From a bacterium (GTDB lineage: Bacteria > Bacillota > Clostridia > Lachnospirales > Lachnospiraceae): a stretch of DNA of 64,000 bases. The notes under the pieces were generated by a model. That model was not told the origin of the DNA, did no database searches, and was given only the letters and a program-made list of their open reading frames with translations. A program made the translations under genes and the position numbers. Positions within the stretch are counted from its first letter, which is position 1. Each line of letters opens with the position of its first letter. Positions 1 through 7,630 of the stretch are shown here, piece after piece. The stretch is from contig JAMPFT010000001.1 of NCBI GenBank assembly GCA_023664305.1, positions 445,609-509,608 on the forward strand, read 5' to 3'.

Positions 1-1867
1 CCTCGATGCTCGCGTTGCACTTATAGGTCGTCGGCCTGGGCTCCGGCCCCTTGCTCACGTTGATGTCGATGATGGTGCCCTCGTTCACCCTCGTCCCGTG
101 GGAATAGCTCTGATAACAGATCAGCCCTTCCGCATACTCGGCGCTGAACACATAGGAAACCGTCCCGATCTGCAGCTTTGCCTCCGTGGCCTCCACCGTG
201 CCGTCCATCTCGGACAGCCCCATCAGATTGGGCACCCGCACCGTGAGATCCTCCTTGCCCAGACTCACCGTCAGAGTAATCGTTGCTTCCTCCGGCGCTT
301 TCCCGCCCGAAACGGGCGACTGCGCCGCCACAAGCCCTGCCTCCACCGTATCCGAATACGCATCCAGCCGCGCGACCTTAAAGCCCCGCCCGGTCAGCGC
401 AGCGCTCGCCGCTTCATAAGTGCTTCCCACAACGTTCGGCACATCCACGCCCTTAGCGCCAAGGCTTGCCGTGAGAGAAACCGTACTGCCGACGGCGATC
501 TCGGACCCCTGTGTCACATCGGCGCTGATGACAAGTCCCGCTTCCACCGCGTCCGATTCCCTGTAATCCACCTCCGTCTTCAGCCCCAGCTCCGCCAGTT
601 CGTTTCTGGCGTCCTCCACAAGCTTGCCTGCCACACCCGGCATCCTCACATATTCCGGCTCCTCCGGCTCGGAAGAGCTTTCGGACTCTTCGGATTCGTC
701 GCCCGTCAGAACCGGTCCGCTGCTCTCTCCGCCGTTCTCCCCGATTCTGCCGAAAACCCTGACCGCAAGAATGACCACGATCACAAGGATGACCACGCCC
801 GCGGCCACCGCCAGAAAAGTCGTCACTCTCTCCATTCCGGGATTGTAATCATATTCTTCTCCGTCTTCCTCCCCGTCCTCCGGGTCAGGCGCTTCCTCCG
901 CGTCAGGGCGCAGGCGCATGGCATCCTCCCGCTCCTGATACTCTTCCTGATAGACGGTTCTTCTCTTGATCTGGGCAATCTCCTCCCCGGTAAACTTCCG
1001 GGTGCGCTGCTCCGTGTCGGGATCGCTCTGGACGACAAAGTCTTCATCCGGATTCATCAGCGACTGCTTCAGATCGGCGATCAACTCCTGCATACTCTGG
1101 TATCTGCGGTCCGCGGACTTCTGACAGCATTTCAGCACGATGCTTTCCACCGCGTTCGGGATCTCCGGCACAAACTCCTTCGGCGAGGGCATCTCCTCCT
1201 GAATATGCTTGATCGCGATGGCCACCGTCGTCTCGCCGTTAAACGGAACCCTTCCCGTCAGCATCTCAAACAGGGTGACCCCCAGAGAATAAATATCGCT
1301 CTTCTCATCGCTGTATCCGCCCCGCGCCTGCTCCGGCGAAGTGTAATGGACGGAACCCATGACGTTGGAGGTGATGGTATTGCTGGTAGCCGCCTTTGCG
1401 ATGCCGAAATCCGTCACCTTTACCTTTCCGTCCCTGGAAATAATGATATTCTGAGGCTTGATATCCCGGTGGATAATGTGATTGTTGTGCGCCGCCTCGA
1501 TACCCATACTGACCTGTATGGCAATGCTGACCGCCTCCTTATAGGACAGTCTCGCCTTTTTTTCGATATACTTCTTGAGCGTGATCCCCTCCACAAGCTC
1601 CATGACGATATAATAGATACCGTTTTCTTCTCCTACATCGTACACGTTCACAATGTTCGGATGCATCAGGCCCGCCGCGGCCTGCGCCTCGATTCTGAAT
1701 TTTGACACGAAATTAGCGTTTTCGCTGAACTCCTGCTTCAAAACCTTGACCGCCACAAAGCGGTTCAGCTTATGACATTTTGCTTTATATACATCTGACA
1801 TACCGCCGGTTCCGATTTTCTCTAAAATCTCGTACCGCTCGCCTATCATCATACCAATCTTAATCAT
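1..1867 (-). CDS. prkC: Serine/threonine protein kinase with PASTA repeats (PrkC/Stk1), C-terminus cut by window edge
   Basis: Membrane eukaryotic-type kinase that senses muropeptides or lipid II through extracellular PASTA domains and phosphorylates cell-wall and translation factors. About 622 codons are visible. The N-terminus reads MIKIGMMIGERYEILEKIG and is followed by the glycine loop, the VAVKVLK lysine, HRDIKPQN near residue 130 and DFGIAK near 150. A charged linker leads to one membrane helix at about 345-370, then at least three PASTA repeats up to the window edge. The start is the ATG at 1867, which gives the family's usual beginning. prpC, the cognate phosphatase, lies 42 bp upstream on the same strand. 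The pairing and gene order are standard for Firmicutes. The long plus-strand open frame opposite it is a shadow. Confidence 0.97.
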   Translation of the reverse strand, partial: MIKIGMMIGERYEILEKIGTGGMSDVYKAKCHKLNRFVAVKVLKQEFSENANFVSKFRIEAQAAAGLMHPNIVNVYDVGEENGIYYIVMELVEGITLKKYIEKKARLSYKEAVSIAIQVSMGIEAAHNNHIIHRDIKPQNIIISRDGKVKVTDFGIAKAATSNTITSNVMGSVHYTSPEQARGGYSDEKSDIYSLGVTLFEMLTGRVPFNGETTVAIAIKHIQEEMPSPKEFVPEIPNAVESIVLKCCQKSADRRYQSMQELIADLKQSLMNPDEDFVVQSDPDTEQRTRKFTGEEIAQIKRRTVYQEEYQEREDAMRLRPDAEEAPDPEDGEEDGEEYDYNPGMERVTTFLAVAAGVVILVIVVILAVRVFGRIGENGGESSGPVLTGDESEESESSSEPEEPEYVRMPGVAGKLVEDARNELAELGLKTEVDYRESDAVEAGLVISADVTQGSEIAVGSTVSLTASLGAKGVDVPNVVGSTYEAASAALTGRGFKVARLDAYSDTVEAGLVAAQSPVSGGKAPEEATITLTVSLGKEDLTVRVPNLMGLSEMDGTVEATEAKLQIGTVSYVFSAEYAEGLICYQSYSHGTRVNEGTIIDINVSKGPEPRPTTYKCNASIE

Positions 1868-1909
1868 GCCTGCTCTCCATATCTACCAAAATGAATGTCC
1901 GGACCTTTG

Positions 1910-2638
1910 TCACAGAGACTCGATCAATATTACGCTGATATTGTCCTGTCCGCCGTTTTCGTTAGCCCTTCGAACAAGCTCCTGCGCTTTCTCCACAATA
2001 TCCCGGGCTCCATTCAGTATCATACGGATCTCTTCATCCTCCACCATATTCGTCAGCCCGTCCGTACACATAAGGATCAGGTCGCCTTCCCGCAGCTTTA
2101 AGCGGAAGAAATCCGCCTGCACCGTATCCTCCACGCCCACCGCCCGCGTTATGATATTTTTGTCAGGATGGTTTCTGGCTTCTTCCTTTCCCATGCCGCC
2201 TCTCCTGACCATCTCCTCCACCCAGGAATGATCCCTGGTGATCTGCGTAATCTCAGGCCCGTTCACGATATACAGTCTGCTGTCGCCCACGTTTGCCACA
2301 TAAAGCTCGTTGCCTGCGCAGACAGCCGCAACGACCGTAGTGCCCATTCCTTCCAGCTCCCGCTGTGAGCCTGCCTTCCCGTATACCACGGCGTTCGCCC
2401 ATTCGACAGCCTGCCCAAGGATCCGCTCCGGTTCCTTCTCCCGAAGCTCTGCCGCCCGCTCCACGATGGCGTTCACGGCAAGCCTCGACGCATAATCTCC
2501 CGCATTATGGCCGCCCATGCCGTCCGCGGCAATAAAGAGATTCGGCAGCTGCCCTACCGGCTCCTCGGAGGTATAGACATAATCCTGATTTACTTTTCTC
2601 TTCCTTCCGATATCGGTTATGGAAAATGTTTTATACAC
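1910..2638 (-). CDS. prpC: PP2C-type serine/threonine phosphatase (PrpC/Stp)
   Basis: Metal-dependent phosphatase that reverses PrkC phosphorylation in the cytoplasm. The 242-residue product shows the PP2C signatures ADGMGGH near residue 40, GMGTTVVA, VGDSR, CTDGLTN and the C-terminal GGQDNIS, which carry the aspartates for two metal ions. I chose a GTG start at 2638. It follows GGAGG by nine bases, and the protein then begins VYKTFSITDIGRKRK, which fits the family's usual N-terminus and length. The frame is open for 38 further codons upstream to an ATG at 2752, but that extension has no domain and is arginine-rich. The gene sits between rlmN and prkC and is probably cotranscribed with both. 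Confidence 0.96.
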   Translation of the reverse strand: MYKTFSITDIGRKRKVNQDYVYTSEEPVGQLPNLFIAADGMGGHNAGDYASRLAVNAIVERAAELREKEPERILGQAVEWANAVVYGKAGSQRELEGMGTTVVAAVCAGNELYVANVGDSRLYIVNGPEITQITRDHSWVEEMVRRGGMGKEEARNHPDKNIITRAVGVEDTVQADFFRLKLREGDLILMCTDGLTNMVEDEEIRMILNGARDIVEKAQELVRRANENGGQDNISVILIESL

Positions 2639-2783
2639 GCGCCGTATCCTCCGTCCTCCGCAGACCACCGGCCTGTCTACGCTTTTCAATAGCCTGCCAA
2701 ACCGGATTAACATACCACATTCTACCACATTGCCGGTAAAAGGACAAGTCACTTAATTCGGTTGCTTTTTTTGGTGTCTGAGT

Positions 2784-3827
2784 TTATCTGCCGGCTTTGA
2801 CATAGCTGCGCCTCAGCTGTCCGCACGCGCCGTCGATATCCCTGCCCATTTCTCTTCTGACAGTAACGTTTATTTTATTTTTCTCCAACAGCTTTTTAAA
2901 AGCCTGTATTCTGGACGCGTCAGACTGCACATAGCTGCGCTCCCTCACGGGATTTACCGGAATCAGATTTACATGGCAGCCCAGGGGCTTCGCCAGCGCA
3001 GCCAGAGCCTTCGCATCCTCATCCGTATCGTTGACGCCGCCCACCAGGCTGTATTCAAAGGTGATCCGCCTTCCCGTGTACGCAAAATAGTCGGCGCAGG
3101 CTTTCATCAGTTCGCCGATGGAATACTGTCTTGCAATCGGCATCAGGCTCTGCCGCTTTTCATCCGTGGCTGCATGCAGCGACAGCGCCAGCGTGATCTG
3201 CAGCTTTTCCTCCGCCAGCCTGCGCATCATCGGAACAATGCCGCAGGTAGACACCGTGACGTTTCTCTGGCTGATGTTCAGGCCGTTTTCATCCGTCAGC
3301 ATCCGTAAAAATACCAACAGACTGTCATAGTTATCCAGCGGTTCCCCCGTCCCCATCACCACAACGTTGGAAACCCGCTCTCCCGTGATCCGCCGGATGG
3401 CGTACACCTGATCCAGCATCTCCGACGGCAGAAGGTTTCTCTCCAGCCCGTCAATCGTGGACGCGCAGAAGCGGCAGCCCATCCTGCAGCCGACCTGAGA
3501 GGAAATACACACGCTGTTTCCGTGTCTGTATTTCATCCAGACGCTCTCCACCACATTCCCGTCGGCCAGCCCGAAAAGAAACTTTTTTGTGCCGTCCAGG
3601 GCCGATTCCTGCACTTTTAGAGGGACAAGGGAGGTATAGGTAAATTTTCCGGCGCACTTCTCCCGCAGGGTCTTTGGCAGGTCCGTCATCTCTTCAAAGC
3701 CTTCCGCCAGTTTACCGTGCATCCACTGATACATCTGTCTTGCCCGAAAGGGCTTTTCCCCCATCGCCGTCAGCTCCTCCGTCAGCTCTGACAGCGGCAT
3801 CGATTTGATATCCTTTTTTTCTTCCAT
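2784..3827 (-). CDS. rlmN: Dual-specificity 23S rRNA A2503 / tRNA A37 C2-methyltransferase RlmN
   Basis: Radical-SAM enzyme that methylates C2 of adenosine 2503 in 23S rRNA and of A37 in some tRNAs. The 347-residue protein is of normal family length. It has an N-terminal accessory domain, then the cluster motif CRMGCRFC near residue 118 that binds the 4Fe-4S cluster, a GTGEPLDN segment, and a C-terminal region with the GACGQL cysteine expected to act as catalytic partner. The ATG at 3827 follows AAAGGG. The gene sits between rsmB and prpC. The 155 bp between rsmB and rlmN are filled by degenerate copies of the rsmB tail. Confidence 0.96.
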   Translation of the reverse strand: MEEKKDIKSMPLSELTEELTAMGEKPFRARQMYQWMHGKLAEGFEEMTDLPKTLREKCAGKFTYTSLVPLKVQESALDGTKKFLFGLADGNVVESVWMKYRHGNSVCISSQVGCRMGCRFCASTIDGLERNLLPSEMLDQVYAIRRITGERVSNVVVMGTGEPLDNYDSLLVFLRMLTDENGLNISQRNVTVSTCGIVPMMRRLAEEKLQITLALSLHAATDEKRQSLMPIARQYSIGELMKACADYFAYTGRRITFEYSLVGGVNDTDEDAKALAALAKPLGCHVNLIPVNPVRERSYVQSDASRIQAFKKLLEKNKINVTVRREMGRDIDGACGQLRRSYVKAGR

Positions 3828-3864
3828 GTTACCCTTTCGCGCTGCCCTGTAGAGTCACGCCCGT

Positions 3865-4047
3865 CTCTCCTCCACGCAGACAGGGCAATGCGTCTTTTCC
3901 CTCCCAAGCCCGCGCCGGTTGGCTGCTCTCCTCCGCGCAGACAGGACGACGCATTTTTTCGACGACTTTGAATCCGATATGCTCAGCTCTCCTCCGCGCA
4001 GGCGGGGCGGCGCAGCCTGGCGATAAAAAAGCCGTCCGACTCCATGT
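3865..4047 (-). repeat. Three tandem 61-bp units: the rsmB 3' end and two degenerate copies downstream of it
   Basis: The string CTCTCCTCC(G/A)CGCAG recurs at 3865, 3926 and 3987, exactly 61 bp apart. The copy at 3987 is the real 3' end of rsmB, encoding RRPACAEES and stop. The middle copy still encodes a similar tail, EHIGFKVVEKMRRPVCAEES, against MESDGFFIARLRRPACAEES in RsmB. The copy nearest rlmN is more decayed. Because 61 is not a multiple of three, the copies lie in different frames. They occupy the rsmB-rlmN spacer. Confidence 0.85.
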
Positions 4048-5404
4048 ACCCCGGAAGGAGCTGGATGCAGGCCGCCCTTTCCTCTCCGGAAAGCCCCTGT
4101 CCCGCTCCGCTCTTTCCCTGCACAAGTCTCTCAAGCTCTCTCTTCTGCTCCAGCAGTATCTTCGGCAGAAAACCTTCCAGCGGTTCCGGCACAAATCCAA
4201 GCTCCTGCGTCAAAAAGGAAACCATATCCTCGTTTTCCGCCCGGTTTATCGTACAGGTGCTGTAAATGAGGATTCCCCCGGGCTTCAGGTATCCGCTGCA
4301 GGCACGGGCAATTTCCTTCTGCAGGCCGACGAGACTTTCCAGCCCGGAGGGAGTCACACGGTATTTGATATCTCTTTTCTTGCCGGAAACCCCAAGCCCG
4401 GAGCAGGGCACATCCAAAAGCAGCACATCCGCCTTCCCCTCATACGCCGGATCCGGCTCTGTCGCGTCCCAGACCTGTATTTCTACGTTCTCCGCGCCCA
4501 TGCGCACGGCGTTTTCCCGAATCAGCCGTACCTTTTCCTCCGAGACGTCGCGGCTTAAAACCCTGCCGGCCTTTTCCGCCGCCAGCATCGTCTTTCCGCC
4601 CGGCGCGGCGCAGGCGTCCAGCACAAAATCCGTCTTTTTTAATCCGGCAGCCTCCACCGCCAGCGCGGAGCTCACATCCTGAACGGTCCATCTTCCCTCC
4701 GGAAATCCGGGAAGCTTTGTGATATTACCGTTATATTGCAAAGTATACAAATAAGGCAGATAGGCGCTTTGCCGAAGCGACGCCCCCTTTTGGGCCATCC
4801 CGTCCGAGAGCCGCCGGATCTCTTCCTCCGCCAGATCCGACCGAAAGCGCAGGGCTACGGGATGAAGCTCCAAAAGCCCCTTAAGCATTGTCTCCGCAAC
4901 GGCTCCGCCGTATTCATCCAGCCACATCCCGACGATCCGCTCCGGCGTGGAGTATTTCACCGAGAGGTACTTCACAGGGTCCTTTTCCGCGTCCGGCAGC
5001 GACAGTCTGTCCTTTTCCCGGGCCAGGCTTCTGAGCACTCCGTTCACAAATCCCCGCAGGCTGCCGAAGCCGCGCTTTCCCGCAAGCTTGCACGCCTCGT
5101 TGCAGACCGCGCTGTCCGGGACGGCGTCCATATAAAGCAGCTGGTAAACGCTCATGCGCAGCAGACAGCAGATCAACGGCTTCATCTTTGCCGTCGGCAC
5201 CTTCGAAAACTGATTCAGGTAATAGTCCAGCTCCAGCCGTCTCTCTACGGTTCCCTCCGTCACCCGCTTGATAAAGGCCTTTTCCCGGGAATCCAGATAA
5301 TCGTATTTGTCAAGCGCCGCCTTTAACAGCCGGTCGGAATAGCCTTCCCCCCTCTCCTGCGCAAGCAGGATATCCAATATAAGCTCTCTTCCGTTTTCCG
5401 CCAC
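3983..5404 (-). CDS. rsmB: 16S rRNA (cytosine-967-C5)-methyltransferase RsmB
   Basis: SAM-dependent m5C methyltransferase acting on 16S rRNA. The 473-residue protein has an N-terminal NusB-like RNA-binding domain (about 1-140) and a Rossmann methyltransferase domain with the SAM loop DACAAPGGKT near 265, DVPCSGLGV near 330 (catalytic cysteine motif) and STCTI near 382. The likely start is GTG at 5404, preceded by AGGAGG that overlaps the end of the yugP gene three bases upstream. It belongs to the priA-def-fmt-yugP-rsmB-rlmN run. Its last nine codons have been duplicated downstream. Confidence 0.96.
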   Translation of the reverse strand: MAENGRELILDILLAQERGEGYSDRLLKAALDKYDYLDSREKAFIKRVTEGTVERRLELDYYLNQFSKVPTAKMKPLICCLLRMSVYQLLYMDAVPDSAVCNEACKLAGKRGFGSLRGFVNGVLRSLAREKDRLSLPDAEKDPVKYLSVKYSTPERIVGMWLDEYGGAVAETMLKGLLELHPVALRFRSDLAEEEIRRLSDGMAQKGASLRQSAYLPYLYTLQYNGNITKLPGFPEGRWTVQDVSSALAVEAAGLKKTDFVLDACAAPGGKTMLAAEKAGRVLSRDVSEEKVRLIRENAVRMGAENVEIQVWDATEPDPAYEGKADVLLLDVPCSGLGVSGKKRDIKYRVTPSGLESLVGLQKEIARACSGYLKPGGILIYSTCTINRAENEDMVSFLTQELGFVPEPLEGFLPKILLEQKRELERLVQGKSGAGQGLSGEERAACIQLLPGYMESDGFFIARLRRPACAEES

Positions 5405-5406
5405 CG

Positions 5407-6105
5407 TCAGTCTCTCCTCCTGCGGCCGCCGAACAGCAGAATCAGCCGAAGAAGCTGTAAAATGGAGGCCGCCGCTGCCGCCACATAGGTCAGGGCCGCC
5501 GCGCTGAGCACCTTCCGGCAGCCTTTGTTTTCCTGCGTGCTCACCAGACCGTACCGATCGATTCTTTCCAACGCTCTCGCCGACGCGTTAAATTCCACGG
5601 GAAGCGTCACCAGCTGAAACAGAACGGACAGGGAAAACGCCCAGATGCCGATCTGGATCAGTATGTTGTTATAGCTTAAGAGGACGCCGAGGAGAATGAT
5701 CGGGATCCCCAGGTTGCTGCCGATATTTACCACCGGGACAAGTGCCGTCCGAAAGCTTAAGGGGGCGTAGCCTTTCGCGTGCTGGATGGCATGGCCGCAC
5801 TCGTGCGCCGCCACGCCCACGGCTGTAACGGTGGCTCCGTTATAGTTGTCGTAGGAAAGGCGCACCGTGTTTGTCCTCGGATCATAGTGGTCGCCCTGCT
5901 GCGACTGAAGACACTCGATCTGTACATTGTACAGTCCCTCGTTGTTCAGGATGCGCCTGGCGGCGTCCGCACCGGTCATTCCGGTGGAATTTGCCTCCTT
6001 GGCGTATTTTTTCATGGCGCTGTTCACAAGGGCGCTGGCCCCCAGACTCAACAGCATACCGAGCACCACTAAAATATAGGTGAAATCATAGTAATAATAT
6101 GGCAT
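5407..6105 (-). CDS. yugP: Membrane zinc metallopeptidase, YugP family
   Basis: Predicted neutral zinc metallopeptidase of the YugP family, embedded in the membrane. The biological substrate is not established. The 232-residue product starts with MPYYYYDFTYILVVLGMLL, a membrane helix, and carries the zinc motif AAHECGH near residue 110. Two or more hydrophobic helices follow (about 130-185), with a further hydrophobic stretch near the arginine-rich C-terminus. I chose the ATG at 6105 because GGAGG lies nine bases upstream; an ATG 39 bases further out has no good site. Its place between fmt and rsmB is conserved in Clostridia. Confidence 0.93.
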   Translation of the reverse strand: MPYYYYDFTYILVVLGMLLSLGASALVNSAMKKYAKEANSTGMTGADAARRILNNEGLYNVQIECLQSQQGDHYDPRTNTVRLSYDNYNGATVTAVGVAAHECGHAIQHAKGYAPLSFRTALVPVVNIGSNLGIPIILLGVLLSYNNILIQIGIWAFSLSVLFQLVTLPVEFNASARALERIDRYGLVSTQENKGCRKVLSAAALTYVAAAAASILQLLRLILLFGGRRRRD

Positions 6106-6119
6106 AAATACACCTCCGT

Positions 6120-7076
6120 TTATCTCTCCGCCGCCGGAGGACATTCCAGCAGCTCTCCCGGCGTCATTCTGACGCCCAGCAGAAAATCGTGGGCCGTCAT
6201 GCGCTTTTTTCCCTCCAGCTGCAGCTCCAGGATCCGCAGAGCCCCTTCTCCCGCCGCAACCGTCACGGCATCCTTCTCCACCCGTAAGATTTCTCCCGGA
6301 CTGCGGCCGAAGGTATTCTCTGTCAGGGTAGGCTGCGCCCTGAAGATCTTAAGCTGCTTTCCCCGATATCCCGTATAGGTGCCGGGCCACGGCGTCAGCC
6401 CCCTGATCAGCCTGTCGATCTCCAAAGCGGATTTCGAGAAATCGATCCTGCCCATGCTCTTATCGATCAGCGCGGCGTAACAGCTCTTGCTGTCATCCTG
6501 TTTTTCCGGCGTAAGCTTCCCGGCCTTTAGAAGTGTCAGTGCCTCCGTCACGGCCTCTCCGCCCAGAACCGTCAGTTTACCCTGCAGCGTCTCATAATTG
6601 TCGTCGGGCGCAATGGGCGTTTCCTTCCGGTAAAGCATATCCCCCGTGTCGATCCCCGCGTCCATCTGCATAATCGTGACGCCGGTCTTTTCCTCCCCCG
6701 CAATGATCGCCCGCTGAATCGGCGACGCGCCTCTGTATTTCGGCAGAAGGGACGCGTGGATGTTCAGACAGCCGTACCTGGGCATCGCAAGGATCTCCCG
6801 GGAGAGAATCTGTCCGAAGGCCGCCACAATATAGACGTCCGCCGCATACTGCCCAAGCTCCGCCACAGCCTCAGGCGTCTTGATTTTCTTCGGCTGCATC
6901 ACCGGAATGTTATGCTCCAGGGCGCACAGCTTCACCGGAGACGGCTGCGGAATGCCGCTGCGCCCTTTGGGCTTATCCGGCTGCGTCACCGCCGCCGTAA
7001 TCTCGTGTCCCGCCTCGATCAGCGCCCGCAGCGCCCCTGCCGCAAAATCAGGCGTTCCCATAAATACGATCTTCAT
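6120..7076 (-). CDS. fmt: Methionyl-tRNA formyltransferase
   Basis: Transfers a formyl group from 10-formyltetrahydrofolate to initiator Met-tRNA. The 318-residue length is typical. The N-terminal Rossmann domain begins MKIVFMGTPDFA. The catalytic segment HASLLPKYRGASPIQ lies near residue 108 and includes the Asn-His-Asp triad region (LNIHASLLP and later DAGIDTGDM). A C-terminal OB-like domain starts near residue 205. It forms a functional pair with def, 26 bp upstream, so formylation and deformylation genes are cotranscribed. Confidence 0.97.
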   Translation of the reverse strand: MKIVFMGTPDFAAGALRALIEAGHEITAAVTQPDKPKGRSGIPQPSPVKLCALEHNIPVMQPKKIKTPEAVAELGQYAADVYIVAAFGQILSREILAMPRYGCLNIHASLLPKYRGASPIQRAIIAGEEKTGVTIMQMDAGIDTGDMLYRKETPIAPDDNYETLQGKLTVLGGEAVTEALTLLKAGKLTPEKQDDSKSCYAALIDKSMGRIDFSKSALEIDRLIRGLTPWPGTYTGYRGKQLKIFRAQPTLTENTFGRSPGEILRVEKDAVTVAAGEGALRILELQLEGKKRMTAHDFLLGVRMTPGELLECPPAAER

Positions 7077-7102
7077 CGCTTTGTTCCTCTCTTCCGCCGG
7101 AT

Positions 7103-7582
7103 CTACTCTTCTTCCTCTTCATACTTTACGTCCTGCAGAGGACCCTCTACTTTTTCCACATACAGGTGTCCCTCCAGGTGATCCAGCTCATGACAGATCG
7201 CCCTCGCAAGAAGCTCCGTTCCCTCCAGCTCAAATTCCTTCATATTCACGTCCAGCGCCACGGCCTTAACATAATTCGGCCTGGTCACCTGTCCCGACTT
7301 TCCGGGCACGCTTAAGCACCCTTCCGTTCCGGTCTGTTCCCCGCTGGACTCCACGATCCTGGGATTGATCAGGATATGCGGATCCTCTCCCGTGGTGTCG
7401 ATCACCACGATCCGCTTCAGCACTCCCACCTGAGGCGCCGCAAGACCTACGCCGTTCGCTTCATACATTGTATCCAGCATATCCCCGATCAATTCTTTGA
7501 TCCGGGGCGTCATCTCCGTCACTTCCCTGCATTTTTTCGTCAGAACATCTTCCCCGATTTCGCGTATATTTCTGATTGCCAT
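7103..7582 (-). CDS. def: Peptide deformylase
   Basis: Removes the N-formyl group from nascent proteins with a metal ion. All three family motifs are visible in 159 residues: GVGLAAPQVG near 42, EGCLSVP near 88 with the metal-binding cysteine, and HELDHLEG near 130 with the two metal-binding histidines and the catalytic glutamate. The C-terminus is a run of acidic residues. The ATG at 7582 follows GGAGGGG. The gene lies between priA and fmt in the conserved order. Confidence 0.97.
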   Translation of the reverse strand: MAIRNIREIGEDVLTKKCREVTEMTPRIKELIGDMLDTMYEANGVGLAAPQVGVLKRIVVIDTTGEDPHILINPRIVESSGEQTGTEGCLSVPGKSGQVTRPNYVKAVALDVNMKEFELEGTELLARAICHELDHLEGHLYVEKVEGPLQDVKYEEEEE

Positions 7583-7630
7583 TTCAGCCGCCCCTCCGCA
7601 TTGCAGCGGATCCTCCCTTCCGTCCTTTGG

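Noticed and set aside
98-1705. A 535-codon open frame on the plus strand
   Set aside because: It lies opposite prkC, whose kinase and PASTA motifs are unmistakable. The frame is open because of GC-rich codon use and encodes an Arg/His-rich sequence without domains. The same holds for many long antisense frames in the window.
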